DNA of 64,000 nucleotides from Diplodia intermedia (lineage: Eukaryota; Ascomycota; Dothideomycetes; Botryosphaeriales; Botryosphaeriaceae): contig JAKEKT010000005.1 of assembly GCA_021495925.1 (NCBI GenBank), forward strand, positions 248,001 through 312,000, written 5' to 3'. A model generated the notes under the pieces. The model did not search any database, was not told where the DNA came from, and worked only from the letters and a program-made list of their open reading frames with translations. Positions 12,642-23,503 of the stretch are shown piece by piece. The stretch's first letter is position 1; each line of letters begins with the position of its first letter. The position numbers and the translations under genes were made by a program.

Positions 12642-12790
12642 TAACGTCGCGCATGGGGTTATGCGTCAACACGGGGTTATGCGTCAAGCCAATCATGTAT
12701 TCCCTCGGCGATGAGTAATGGAGTCAGATCAGTACTCTATTGGCTTGACGCATAACCCCGTGTTGACGCATAACCCCATGCGCGACGTTA
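12642..12790. repeat. Perfect 52-bp inverted repeat with 45-bp spacer
   Basis: The left arm 12642-12693 and the right arm 12739-12790 are exact reverse complements over 52 bp, separated by 45 unique bases. Each arm also contains an internal direct repeat with an 18-bp period, whose shared core is GGGGTTATGCGTCAA (starts at 12655 and 12673 in the left arm). The bases flanking the arms do not pair, so the boundaries are sharp. RNA from either strand could form a long perfect hairpin. The element has no coding capacity and no obvious target-site duplication that I can define. It could be a fold-back or MITE-like element, a small-RNA precursor or a recent local inversion duplication; the sequence alone does not decide. 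Confidence 0.95.
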
Positions 12791-14436
12791 GCAGAAGTAC
12801 GCGATAGGTAGTGTGCAACGAGGCGCTTTGCGTCTCACCAGCGGCTGGGGCTTGCCGTGTGCCGTCGTCGATGAGGCTCTTCTTTTTGCGCTTGTGATGG
12901 CTTGCACAGCCTTTCCGTTTCCTTGACGCCCGCCCGCCAGCAAGGCCTCCCATTCGGTGGGATGCTAAGGTGTGATGCGGGTGGTGGCGAACGCCCCGAC
13001 CAACCACCCACTTGTAGCTGCCGTCTTATGTTACCGTAATATTCTGGCCCTTTACCACCTGCAGCTGTAATGAAATGTGCTTAAGCTTTACTTGCTGAGG
13101 CTTGCACATCTTGTCGAGCCAATTTTGTGATTCCAGCATCCGAGGTGCCAAGGTTTCCTCTAACCAGGTCTCAATTGAACTATCACTCTGTAAACAACGA
13201 TAATTACCAGCCATCTGGCTCGGGAGTCCATCGCAACCTTATCTTCGCTGCAGGCATGTGCTCGTGCTCAGCAATATTATTTCCGTCCGCGGCTGTTGAA
13301 CCATCGTTGTTGGCTGCTTTTCCGAGAACTCTGTAGGGAGCTGCCCGAGAGCGGCCTGGCGCCTGCCCAACAAACTGTTCAGCTGGCTTGTTAAGAAGCC
13401 GCCTGCGCATAAGGACGGCCCGGGGAACGGTGGCCAAGCGAAGACGGTGCGCACACGCTCCCGTGCCTTGCCGCCAAGTCAAGGGCGAGATGGATCGGGT
13501 AAGGGGCGAGGGAGGGGCCGGCTAAAGCGGGTTTGCGGCGTGGTACAGCTTGCTTTACCTCTTTGCTTTTTGCCGCAATCAACTGGGAACACCCTTCTCC
13601 GACGCCCTGCTGCCCATTCGCCCCGCCAATGGAGCGCCGTCCCTTGAGCGTACTGTAGACTCGGGCTCGCTGAAGAGGCGGGAGGCTCGTGGCGTGCTGT
13701 CTGGAGGCGATGGGCTCGGGACGAGAGGGACTCGCCCTTGGTCGGGGCTAATAATAAGTAGGAATGCAGGACACGCGTACTTGTTGATCTGCCGCACATC
13801 TACATTTCGGCTCGCCGGCGATCATGAAGTCCGGGCAAGCATTCAGCCAGTGGGTGCAGGAGCGAAAATGATGGGCGGCGCATGCTGCACAGTCTTCAGG
13901 ATCCTCGTCCAGGAGCTACGGTCGCGTGGAATGGGAAAGCACTGGCTTGGTCTGCCCTGCCGATCCAATTACCGTTTTCAAACGCTGCTCGAAGATGAGC
14001 TCGAGGGGCGCTTGCGCCGGATGGGGTAGGAGCGGGATTGGAGGCGTTGGATTGATGCTCGTCCCGCGATGGATGCGCATGCTTCTGCTGCACGCCAAGA
14101 GCGACTACCTGATGGGACGATTCACCGCGAACCGTGGGTAGCAGGCGGTCATGATGCAAGAGCTGGCGGCGGGCACCCTGCGTAGACGCGCTATAAGCTC
14201 AGCTGTGTCAGCGGCCGACAGCAGTAGTAGAGGGCTGGTTGCAGAGGATTGGCCCGTCAGCGGGCGGACATGCTCCCTGCTCTCCGTGTACAGTACAGCG
14301 CTCGTATACATCCCTAGTCGAGCGTTGCCAGCACGGCGCTACGCAGTCGCTTCCGCTTTTAGCTGTGGTGCCATCCTGGATGCTGCTTGACCACCATGTC
14401 AATTGCAAGCGGCCTGCGCAGGCCAGCACGGGCGGC

Positions 14437-14462
14437 GGGCGACGGGCGACGGGCGACGGGCG
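14437..14462 (+). repeat. GGGCGAC heptanucleotide repeat
   Basis: About 3.7 tandem copies of GGGCGAC in GC-rich intergenic DNA. Confidence 0.85.
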
Positions 14463-15423
14463 GCTAGCTCGCAAACATCTCAATCCCACCGCTGAGCGAG
14501 ACGGATGCTGCGACAGCGGCCAAAAGCGGCAGTGGCAGTTGCTGGCACGGTCCGGCGCCGCGGCAACCGGAGCCACCGGCGTCACGGCGTCTCCAGGCGG
14601 CCCCGCAGACACAATCGCTGGAGTTGCTGTGAGCTGGACGCACGTTGGCAGGGGAACGTGATGGCGGTTTTGCGTGCGGGGCGAGTGGAGCGGCCGATCA
14701 GTCCAGCCTCGCGCCTCTGGACGGACTGGTGCGCATGGCGTCATGCATGTGCGGTGAGAGAGAGTGGAGGGCCAGGAGAGCGAGCATTTCGGGCGTGACT
14801 CGCTGTGGATGCCTGTGGTCGCCTCGCAGCCTGGTCGCGCGCGGCTGTGCCCCCTGCGCCTTGGCGGGTTCCAGCAGTGGCAGCGGCGACGCGGGCATCT
14901 GGCTGGGCGGGCACGGCGCTGTGCATCAGCGTCGTCGCAGCGGGCGTGGAGCAGCACAGGCAGCGCGCGCTGTCACAGGCGAGTGCCTGGCCGGCGGGCG
15001 CATCGGGCAAGGCTGGCGTAATCTTACGGCTGACATGGCTGGGTGCGGCGGCGGCGCGTGCTGGGGTGCTGGTCGATGATTTCCCCCGAGACACCGTGAT
15101 CCAGTCAGGGGCTCGCGGGCTGGCCGCCGCCAACGGCGCCGGTGGAGCGCTTGCGTGGACATCTTTTCTCGATCCCTCTCCTCGCGCGCAACCTGCACCA
15201 TCCACCTGGCCATGCCCACCCCGAGTCTGTAGCTTCGTGCTTTCTGTCGTTCCCCCGCCAAAACACGCCCACCGCTGTCAATCGCTCATCCCGACGACTC
15301 CCTCCCAGCCAGACTCGGCGAGCCTCCTCCTCCTCATCCGCAGCAAGCCTCGTCTCTGCGCCGCCTTTAATACCGCCCAGCCTCAGTCCCACCCGAACCA
15401 CACCCACTCTCGCACCGCCGACC

Positions 15424-16739
15424 ATGAGGTTCCTCTCGCGCTGCTCCGTCATCATCGCCCTTGCCGTCACCCTCATCCTCTACCTGGGCTGGGTCATTCC
15501 CTCGACGCGTCAATACACCCAGTTCCAGAAGTCGTGGTCTGGCTCGGTGCGCAGGATCGTCACCTTCGGCGACTCCTGGTCCGATACAGGCCGCTATATC
15601 CTCAACGGTCCACCGCCCGGCTATGAGCCCATTAGACATCCTGCCAGCGGTTTCGTCTGGCCCGAGGCCCTCTGTCAAGAGGTGAGTCGTCCGACCAGCC
15701 CTCAGCGGGAAACGTGACCTTGTCGTGAGATCAACCTGCTGACTCGCATCAGATTCTTTGCGACTCGATAGACAATTACGCCCGCTCGCTGCCGCCGCAG
15801 GTCACCCAGTACTACACCGACACTGTTGGCGCCGTTCTTGACAATGCCGTCTTCCAGAACGCCACCTCGTCGCACAACTTCACCGACTTTGCTCTCCGCG
15901 ATCTCCAGCAGCAGGTTCGCGACTTCGTCAAGATGGAGGGCTTCAAGCGCATGTGGCCCATCCAGCCGCCCAAGGAATGGACCCTGTTCACCATCTGGTT
16001 TGGTGTCAACGACATCTTCCACTACTCAAAGATTGAGCGCGCCCGGGCCCTTTACGCCATCGACCAGAGCATCGACCATCTTTTCCGTCAACTGAACATC
16101 ATTCACTCGTGGATGCAATCCCCCGTCCTTGTCGTCCTTCCCAAGGTCGTGAACGTCACCCACCTGCCGCGTTTCGAGATTGAGACCCGTGCCGATGTCG
16201 ACACCACCCGTCACCGCACGGCTCTGGAGCTGGCCAACTACTGGAATGAGAAGCTCGAGATCCATGCCAAGAACTGGATGGGTGGCCACGTCTTCCTGCT
16301 TGACGCCGACAAGTTCATGGAGAGCCAAGTCGTCACCAAGAAGTTTTCCAACCCCCCGAGCGTGCGCAAGCGGACTCCCGAGTTCGGCGACATCTCCACC
16401 CCGTGCCGGACTCTCGTCTACCCGCAGTCGCAAGACGAGGATTCTGTCCAAGAACTTGGTGTGCAGGAGCAGGTTTGCGAGGAGCCGCGCAACCACCTTT
16501 TCTGGTGAGTAAACGATTGCTAGGTCGGAAAGCTCTTCTAACGGAACAACAGGGACGATTACCACCTTTCTGGCAAGGCTCATGAAATCCTTGGCCAGGC
16601 TGCGGGCAAACTGGTCAAGATGCGCTCCACCGCCAACCACTACGTCGCCCAGCAGGTGTCGGAGGCCGTTCGCGATTCCATCCCGCCGTGGCTGAAGGAT
16701 CGCCTCGAGGAGTTCCACGCGAAAAACAGCAGCCAATAA
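15424..16739 (+). CDS. Membrane-anchored SGNH/GDSL-type hydrolase (putative carbohydrate esterase)
   Basis: Probable serine esterase of the SGNH superfamily, resembling fungal acetyl-esterases of the CE16 type; the substrate is unknown. CDS join(15424..15681,15753..16504,16553..16739), 398 residues. A hydrophobic stretch at residues 7-25 after MRFLSRC looks like a signal anchor or signal peptide, so the catalytic domain should face the secretory lumen or cell exterior. Block I is FGDSWSDTG with the nucleophile Ser51, block III is FGVND (Gly170, Asn172), and block V is DDYHLSG with Asp338 and His341 in the usual DxxH spacing. Both introns (71 and 48 bp) are GT-AG; the second splits the Trp codon before DDYHLSG and brings the catalytic Asp-His into frame. 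The start is the first ATG after a pyrimidine-rich leader and gives the hydrophobic N-terminus. A charged, Pro-containing insert (about 265-330) precedes the last exon. The gene is isolated from its neighbours. Confidence 0.85.
15682..15752 (+). other. Intron 1 of SGNH hydrolase
   Basis: GTGAGT donor after CAAGAG and CATCAG acceptor, 71 bp, phase 0. It joins ALCQE to ILCDSIDNY. Confidence 0.85.
16505..16552 (+). other. Intron 2 of SGNH hydrolase
   Basis: GTGAGT donor and CAACAG acceptor, 48 bp. It splits a Trp codon; an in-frame TGA lies one base into the intron. Confidence 0.88.
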
Positions 16740-19700
16740 GCCGTCCCGCGTTTATTTTGCCAGCCGCGACGGCCCCTGCACCGTTTGAGAAGCGCCGCGT
16801 CGTGCTTCTGCACGAAATCACGACAGTTTGATACGCCACACGCAATAACCAACACACGAAGGATGTTCGTGGACTCATTCCCTTTCTCTTTACAATACCG
16901 AATTTAAATGATGGAATATGGCAAGGCACCGGAACCCGGTTGCCATGGTGGCTATTTTTACCTTTGGACCGCCAAACGTGGAACCTTGGCACATGTTCGC
17001 CCGCCTACACGTCTAGCCTTGGAGTTATCCAATCCCGGAGTAACACGGATTACACATTTATACGGATCCTGGCCACTTATCGCCGCCCAAGGGATCTCCA
17101 GCGCGACAAGGCCCCGACGATTGACAGGGGGTGCATACCAAGTATTCCCCAGTCACATCGCGGGCCAACAATGTCGGCGCCGGAGCCGAGCCGGCTTGGA
17201 CAGATGACACGCTCTTCCAACCCCATCAAAATTTCCCGAATAATCCATTTACCGCTCGGCCAATCCACAGAGATACCCAGGATACGACGAGGTCGTTCCC
17301 ACGTTTTATAGCTTCTTGTTTAGCCGCCGGCAGGGGCGGCCTTTGTACAGTTGTTTTTTCAGAGATTCCTGCGCGTGTTCGGACCTTCGCAACAAGGCGT
17401 GCCTGACCAACGTTTTCTTTCATTAGGGTCATCCGCATATTTGCGTTTCAGCGTTGCATCGGTGCGTCATAGAGAGGTCCCCAGTGAATATAGGGACTGC
17501 TTGTTTTGATACAAACTTCATTGGACAGAGGCACCCGTAGGTGCGGCTTAGGGTAAACTTTTTTCTTTCCGCTTCTCCACTTTACATCGCAGTTCACGTG
17601 TCATGGCAGAAAGGGGGGTACTTGATTTAGGGCTTCGTGTTGGGGAACACCATGTTGCTTTGGGTTGTCTTTCCTCGCTGTCCCTACTTGCACTGTTATC
17701 CACACATAACATCAGCGATAACAGATTTCATCATACCAGGTAAAGCTTAATACGCACACGAATGGATCCTAATCGGAGTCTCATGCGGGGGATAAGAGCA
17801 GTCGGAAGTTCGGCTTGCACAGCCTTGGCGGACTCTGGTTTCAAGTGGTGGGGGCAAAGGCGCTGTGGAACAGTCCTGTGGCCATCCGCTTGCATGTTGC
17901 CACCATCTTGACCGGGCACCATCGCCACAGGCCTTCAGACTCTGACTCGCCCTCCATCCCAGATGAACTCCGCAGGCCTCGTTCGCAGGTTATGTACATA
18001 CCGCATACCGCAGACAAGCGTTCATCTACGCGCGTGCACCTGGAACGCACACAAAAAGTCTTAGAATAATGTCTTTTCGTTTCCTTTTTCATGATGGCGG
18101 CTTGGGAACAGTAATGATGAGGGTTTATGTATATACACGCGAAATGGGAAAGACGAAGAAGAAACAGGGTAAAAAAAATCACATTGAAAGTGCACACCAT
18201 CCAATGGAAACCGGCGAATGCCATCACGTCCTCCTTCAGGCCGGAAGAGTCATCATTGGTGGTAATTCTTCCTTGTGTCTACTTTGCCTAGATGATGCCT
18301 CCTTGTTTTTTTCGTATCTCGCGACATGCCGCAAGGATCACGGGCAAGGTCCGGGGATAAGAGGGGGATTGCGGTGGAGGAGAGGGGTCGTGCTTTCGTG
18401 TACCCCATCTATCTGACGCAGGCTAGAACACGGTGTCCATGGAGCATTGATGCCGATTCCTTCGCTTCCGGAGGTAGGTGCGTGGGTGCGTGTTTTCTGC
18501 CCCACCTTTCGGTTCTTTTCCTCTTACGGACGGGCCCCAGAATTGGAGGAAGAAAAAAAAACATGTACGGGACGGAGATTCGCCATATCCCATGGGATCG
18601 ACATGGCGCGATTGAGTAGCAGGATAGATAATAGGGGGAGACGGGATCTTGCAACCCGACGGAAACCCAAGCCGATTTCTCCTTATCGGGCGCCTCGTGC
18701 GGATGTCGGGAGAGAATGGTCGGTGATTCCAAGGGTCGTTCAGGCGCCCTGCATATGGGAAACAAAAGCTTGGTTTTCCCTCGGCCCCGTTGTTTCTAGT
18801 TCCAGGAAACGGGGTCCTTGGACAATCCGTGTACGTACATAGGCGCCGGCTTGTTGTTGGGCCGAGGAGCTTTCTTATGCGGCTCTACTACGACACTACT
18901 AACCAAAGGCGCAGGCGGAGATTAGGCGAGGATTGTCGAAGACGGGCCTTGGTATCAAGCGTCTATAGATGGATCGCCTCCGGGCCAAGCGTGGTCCCGG
19001 AAGATCATGTGTATAATAAGAAAACGGTGGTCAGAGCACCTTAGTTCATCGACACTATTGTAGAGACTCAGGGTGCTCGTTGCCCAACAATAGCTGTCTA
19101 GCAATCACACAGCGACTGGACGCGAGAAAGGAACGCCATCGAGGATGGAAGCAGTAAAGAGAAGACTAGATGTGCGCCCTCCAGTACTGTACGCAATGGC
19201 GGGACATCGCGTTTGACCAAAATAAGGTTCTGGGTAACGAAACGGTCCCAGCCAAGGATAGAGCATCACGGGCCGACCAGGGCACAGGTGATAAGGCCCC
19301 TGCAGCATGAATAGCGGAAATCTCAAGAACTTCATCCTGCCAGTGAATGTAACATTAGATCCGAAGTCGGAGAGTGGAGGACAAGCGCGGTAAAAACACC
19401 CATCTATGCCCGACGAGCCCCAAAATAATGTTGGTTTCCGGCGCACAACGTTCGGCCTCGCGCGAACAGACACGTCAATGGCTGTCTCACTTTCGTCATC
19501 GTGGTAGGCGTACGTGCCACCTTCAGCCTTACGTGGCCCGGTGGCGTCGCCGCGGCCGTTTCAGAACATGACGGCACGGGCGCGGGTTTCCAACGAGGCG
19601 AACGTCGATGGAACAGGCGAAACACAGACCTGGAAGTGAGTGACGTGGCCTCGTGTTGTCTGAATAAGCAGTGGTCTTTGCGGTGCGTTCATGGGGTGCC

Positions 19701-21175
19701 CGTATGCTTTGAAGTGAGAGACCGGGTTGGCCCTGCCACGGATGCGTTGATCAGAGAGAGGCTTGGGAAGGGAGATTGACAGGTCATGCAAGGTTGCGGT
19801 GAGATGGTCGCGCATGAACATCCGGGGTCGCAAGGATAGATCTTTATGCAAGGAGACAGTGCTAATTTTGGTGGTAGTACTTTTTATAGAATCGAGTAAC
19901 GCACAAATGCACAGGAGGTACCAACTAAAGCCCAAGTATTAGCTGAACCAAGTGTGTTATCTCTTTAGATACACGATTTATTTGAGTGGACAGAGAACAT
20001 ACCAGAGTAGCCTAATGAATTGCGCAATATGACGGGGGCCGAAGCATATTAGTGACACTTTCCAACACTTACCAGCAAAGCACGAACAGTAAACTCGGAC
20101 GTCCATCGCGCTTCACCATATGAGTTATTAAAAAAAGAGAAACACCCCTATGTTAGATCCCCACGCACAGCATATGTCTCCTGTACACGATATACAAAGT
20201 GGCTTGCGGGGAAACGTGGCACGAGAGAAGGAGCAGGCCACATTACGTACAACGGCTGTACATGACGGGATACTTACATCTTCTATACTTCCATAGTGAT
20301 TGGCATTTGCGAGAGTTCGAGCGTGATAAACGATATACCGCTTTAGTGTTGAGAAAGTGTTCTCTGTATAAATTCAAATTGTAATACTAGAAAACTCAAA
20401 CTTGATCGATATCACTAGATAGCCAGCTTATATAGCTCTACATATTTTAATCACTAGTCTAGTAGTGTAGGAGCGAGTCCGAAGAGTTTCCGTCTCACGT
20501 ATGTGTCTAGCCAGACGTATGTGGTTCTCCTACATGTGTAGTTGAGATACACATCCTGACTTCTCTGGAAAAAAAAAAAAATAACGGGGACTTCAAGATT
20601 TATATATGTAGTGTATATGGTACTTCTTACGGCATATGTTTAGCGAGGATGAACCCAAATCGACTGCATATATATTCAAATCACAGTCTTCTGTTCAAAC
20701 TTCGTAGGTTGAAGTTTGAACCTCCTAGCTTAAAGACCATTTCCCTCAACAATAACACTACAGAAAGCTGTCTTCGTCAAATGCCACATACCACAAATGA
20801 GCCCAATCTCACTGTATGTACTTCTACCGAACCAGACAGAGCGTGTGGAATGGCTCCCATATCGAAACGGCGCCGGAGACCGCTGACACACACCACCAAT
20901 CTCAAGTGCACGCATTATCCTAGCCATGTCCAAAAGAAATACAATTTTTTTTGATCCTTTGCTATCCCGAAACTCCAGCAGCGTTTCCATCCACGCCACA
21001 CCAATGACTTTCGCGCGACCCTCAAGGTCACACGATACTATTCCTTTGTCCAGTAAGTATATCGAGGTTACGGAAAGCTTCGTATCGTACAATCACTTGC
21101 TCTCTCCAGCTTGTTCCCCCAACATCGCATCCACCTCGAATAAGAACCACCCTCGCCCAATGGCTTCTTGCTCAC
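16740..21175. other. Intergenic region without a supported gene
   Basis: 4.4 kb between the SGNH hydrolase and the 3' end of the dehydrogenase kinase. Frames are short and broken on both strands, with no domain. Base composition changes along it: 16.7-19.8 kb is mixed, while about 19.9-21.1 kb is visibly AT-rich (for example around 20390-20460 and 20590-20640) and contains a perfect 11-bp hairpin (20693-20721). I found no tRNA-like A and B boxes and no dispersed 5S rRNA start. Confidence 0.55.
20693..20721. repeat. Perfect 11-bp hairpin with 7-nt loop
   Basis: GTTCAAACTTC at 20693-20703 pairs exactly with GAAGTTTGAAC at 20711-20721; the loop is GTAGGTT. It lies inside the AT-rich intergenic stretch. 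No T-run follows directly. Its function is unknown. Confidence 0.85.
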
Positions 21176-22778
21176 TCAATCCACCTTCCCCACCCCCCTC
21201 AAGCTCAGATAGACATCCGTGCCCCACCCCCAAAGACTCTGCACAGCGATCCCACCACCAAAGTACTCAGCATACGCCCTGCCCAGCGGCAACCCGTAGC
21301 CCAGGCCAGCCAGGCTACTACCGGTCGGATTGCCCGCATCCCCGCCGGGCCCGCTGATGGCGCTCAACGCATCGAGGGGGTGGCCGCCGCCGCCGCCTCC
21401 GCCGCCGTGCAGCGACGCCCGCGCGTCGTCCTCGTTGAACGTCGTGAAGCTGTACTCCCAGATGCGGCCGTAGTTGGCGGGCGAGATGCCGCCGCCGCGG
21501 TCGCGGATGCGGATCGTGACGCCGGGCGTGCTGCGCTCGAGCGGGCGGATGTTGGCCGTGGCGGCGCGGCGGCGCGCGGGCGCCCGCGCCTCCTTCTGCC
21601 GCATCGGCTCCGTCTTGCTCGCGCGGTCCGCGTTGCCCTGGTCCTCGTTCGTGATGGCCGCCGCGTCGGCCGCGTCCTCGCCGCCGTGCGGCGCCGGGTT
21701 CGCGGCCGCGGGCGGCGCCGGTGTTGGCGACGGCGGCGACGACGGCACGGGGGTCTCGGGCAGGGGCGCGATGGTGACCTCGATGGGCTCGCGCTCCATG
21801 CCGCGCTCCACGGTGGCGCGGAAGGCGTTCTTGAGCAGCTCCGTCACGATGTACTCGAGGTGCATGGGGATGTGGGCGAAGGCGTAGTCGGGCTCGCCCG
21901 TGATGACGATCCGGGGCCGCACGCCGTACTTGAGCTCGCAGATCTCCGACACCATGTTCTCGCAGTGCCGCACGATGTCGGCCGGCCGCAGCTCCGTGTC
22001 GATGACGCCGATGAAGCTCGACTTCTGCTCGCCGTCGCCGCCGGCGTTTGATTGGCCCTTCTCTTCGTCCCGGCATAGCTCGTTGTGCGGCTGGGAGCTC
22101 ATGTGCAGCGCAATGTGCTGCTCGGCGATCAGCCGCGTCCCGATGCGCGCGCGCAAGTGCTCGTCCAGGAACCGCGTCACCTCCTGGGGGCTGATGTAGC
22201 GGCGCGCCTCGAGGAAGCCGCGGGCCAGGATGCTGATGGTGTTGGCGTGGGTGTGCACCAGGTCGGCCATGACCTCGGTGAAGCGTATCTCATCCTCCAG
22301 GCTCTCGACGCGCTTCTCCGCCCATGGCAGCAATGTGGAGAGGGAGTGCAGGTAGTTGCCGTGGATTTTGGACACGTGGGGGTTCGAGACGACAATGTAC
22401 GGCAGGTTGCGCAGCGACTGGATGCGGTGGGCTAGGCGCGCCGGGAGGATGGCAAGGGTGAAGTTGGCCGAGTCGAAGAGCTGCTCAGCGGTGAGCGGCG
22501 GCCTTCCATGCCTGCGGGAGAGAGGGCGTGTTAGCTTTGGGCGAGGCCTGAGGATAGCGCGAGGCGGCGGCGTTGTACTTAACGAGGTCGGCGAGCGTCA
22601 AAGGATGTAGCGGGCTGGCGGCAAGCTGGGCAATGTCATCGTCGGTGACGGTCTTGGTAGGAAGATGGAGCTGCCGAGCGCGGATCGTCGGGACTGTTGC
22701 CCGAAGAACCACAGTCCCGGCGGGCGTCCTGCTGCCACGAATCGGTATGGAAGCAGGTCTGAGAAGTGAGCGCAGCAT
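21176..22778 (-). CDS. Mitochondrial branched-chain 2-oxoacid/pyruvate dehydrogenase kinase
   Basis: Kinase of the PDK/BCKDK family (GHKL ATPase fold) that phosphorylates and inactivates the E1 subunit of a mitochondrial 2-oxoacid dehydrogenase complex. CDS complement(join(21176..22511,22579..22778)), 511 residues. The 67-bp intron splits a Lys codon and joins LADLVK to HGRPPLT. The first 43 residues are basic and Ser/Arg-rich, as expected of a mitochondrial presequence. The alpha-helical N-domain follows (about 60-230), including LPYIVVSNPHV and FLDEHL...HIALH segments that resemble BCKD kinase more than PDK. The ATP site shows the N-box ELLKNAFRAT (near 292), G1 DRGGG (near 402) and the G2 loop GLGYGLPLGRAYAEYFGG (about 464-482). 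A disordered Pro/Ala-rich insert of roughly 75 residues separates N-box and G1. The coding strand is extremely GC-rich here, which creates long false frames. Whether the substrate is BCKDH or PDH is not settled by the sequence. Confidence 0.9.
22512..22578 (-). other. Intron of dehydrogenase kinase
   Basis: Minus-strand GTACAA donor and CCCGCAG acceptor, 67 bp, phase 2. Splicing gives LADLVKHGRPPLTAEQLF, which is conserved in the family; reading through runs to a stop. Confidence 0.88.
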
Positions 22779-23503
22779 CGTTGCCGTCGCTCGTTCTCCA
22801 ACGGGTTGGACGTGTGCGGCAAGCTAATAATCGGACCTTATCAACTACCCATCACGTGTTGATAACGAGAGCTTGAAAGAGCTTGCGGCAAGCTTCGGGG
22901 ACGCCTCTGATATCATCCTGCATGCAAACAGCCGTCCAATCATAGCCGCGTGTTTTTCAGCAACCCTTGTATGTATGAAAGCCACATATGAACGAACGTG
23001 GCTCTTCTCGACTTTTCTAACTGCCCTGCTGCCTATCATACAAGCATGTCCTTTTGTAGCGCCAATACCAAAACCAAAAGACCCGCCGGGAGGTATCCAA
23101 ATCTTATGCCAACCCCAAAAGTCGCAACGCCGAGATAAAACGATCAAGGGATATCTTGTTCCAACTTGAAATCAAACCGATCTTCACACTGTCCACCTGC
23201 CAGACCACAAAAAGCTGCAAAGAGTGCAATAATACAAACAGATAGAAGAGAACAGGACCAACAGAGATCAAAGTACCAAAGATGGACTGGCGCGAGACCA
23301 AGCATCAGCCCGTAAAATATCCACACGTAGAAGGAAACTGGCTGGAAACAATGCTCTGCCTTTCCAAATCGCCATTAGCCATTAGCCATTACCAACAGCT
23401 ATCATGGCAAAGCTTGAGGGATTCGATCGAAAACATGTATAGGCAATATTGCGCAATTGAAAAGCAAAACATCGGCGAATCTAGTGCTGAACAATCATCG
23501 TCT
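22779..23503. other. Intergenic region between kinase and PH-domain gene
   Basis: 725 bp between two minus-strand genes. It contains the promoter of the kinase (left part) and the 3' flank of the PH-domain gene (right part). A short tandem GCCATTA motif occurs near 23380-23398. No gene is seen. Confidence 0.6.

Larger units (their letters stand above)
10861..15423. other. Intergenic region without a supported gene
   Basis: 4.56 kb between the class VII chitin synthase and the SGNH hydrolase. It holds the 3' flank of the chitin synthase, a run of CATGCA repeats (about 10991-11007), T-tracts (11751-11763), simple repeats (12383-12405, 14437-14462) and the 52-bp inverted repeat at 12642-12790. 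Open frames in the GC-rich part (13.4-15.2 kb) overlap one another on both strands and have low-complexity composition with no recognisable domain. The last 250 bp are pyrimidine-rich and probably form the leader of the next gene; they contain a six-codon upstream frame starting at 15212. Confidence 0.6.

Noticed and set aside
21318..22076. Long open frames (up to about 250 codons) overlapping the dehydrogenase kinase in other frames and on the opposite strand
   Set aside because: They arise from the very high GC content at codon third positions; the translations are Arg/His/Ala-rich without motifs, while the kinase frame has all family motifs.
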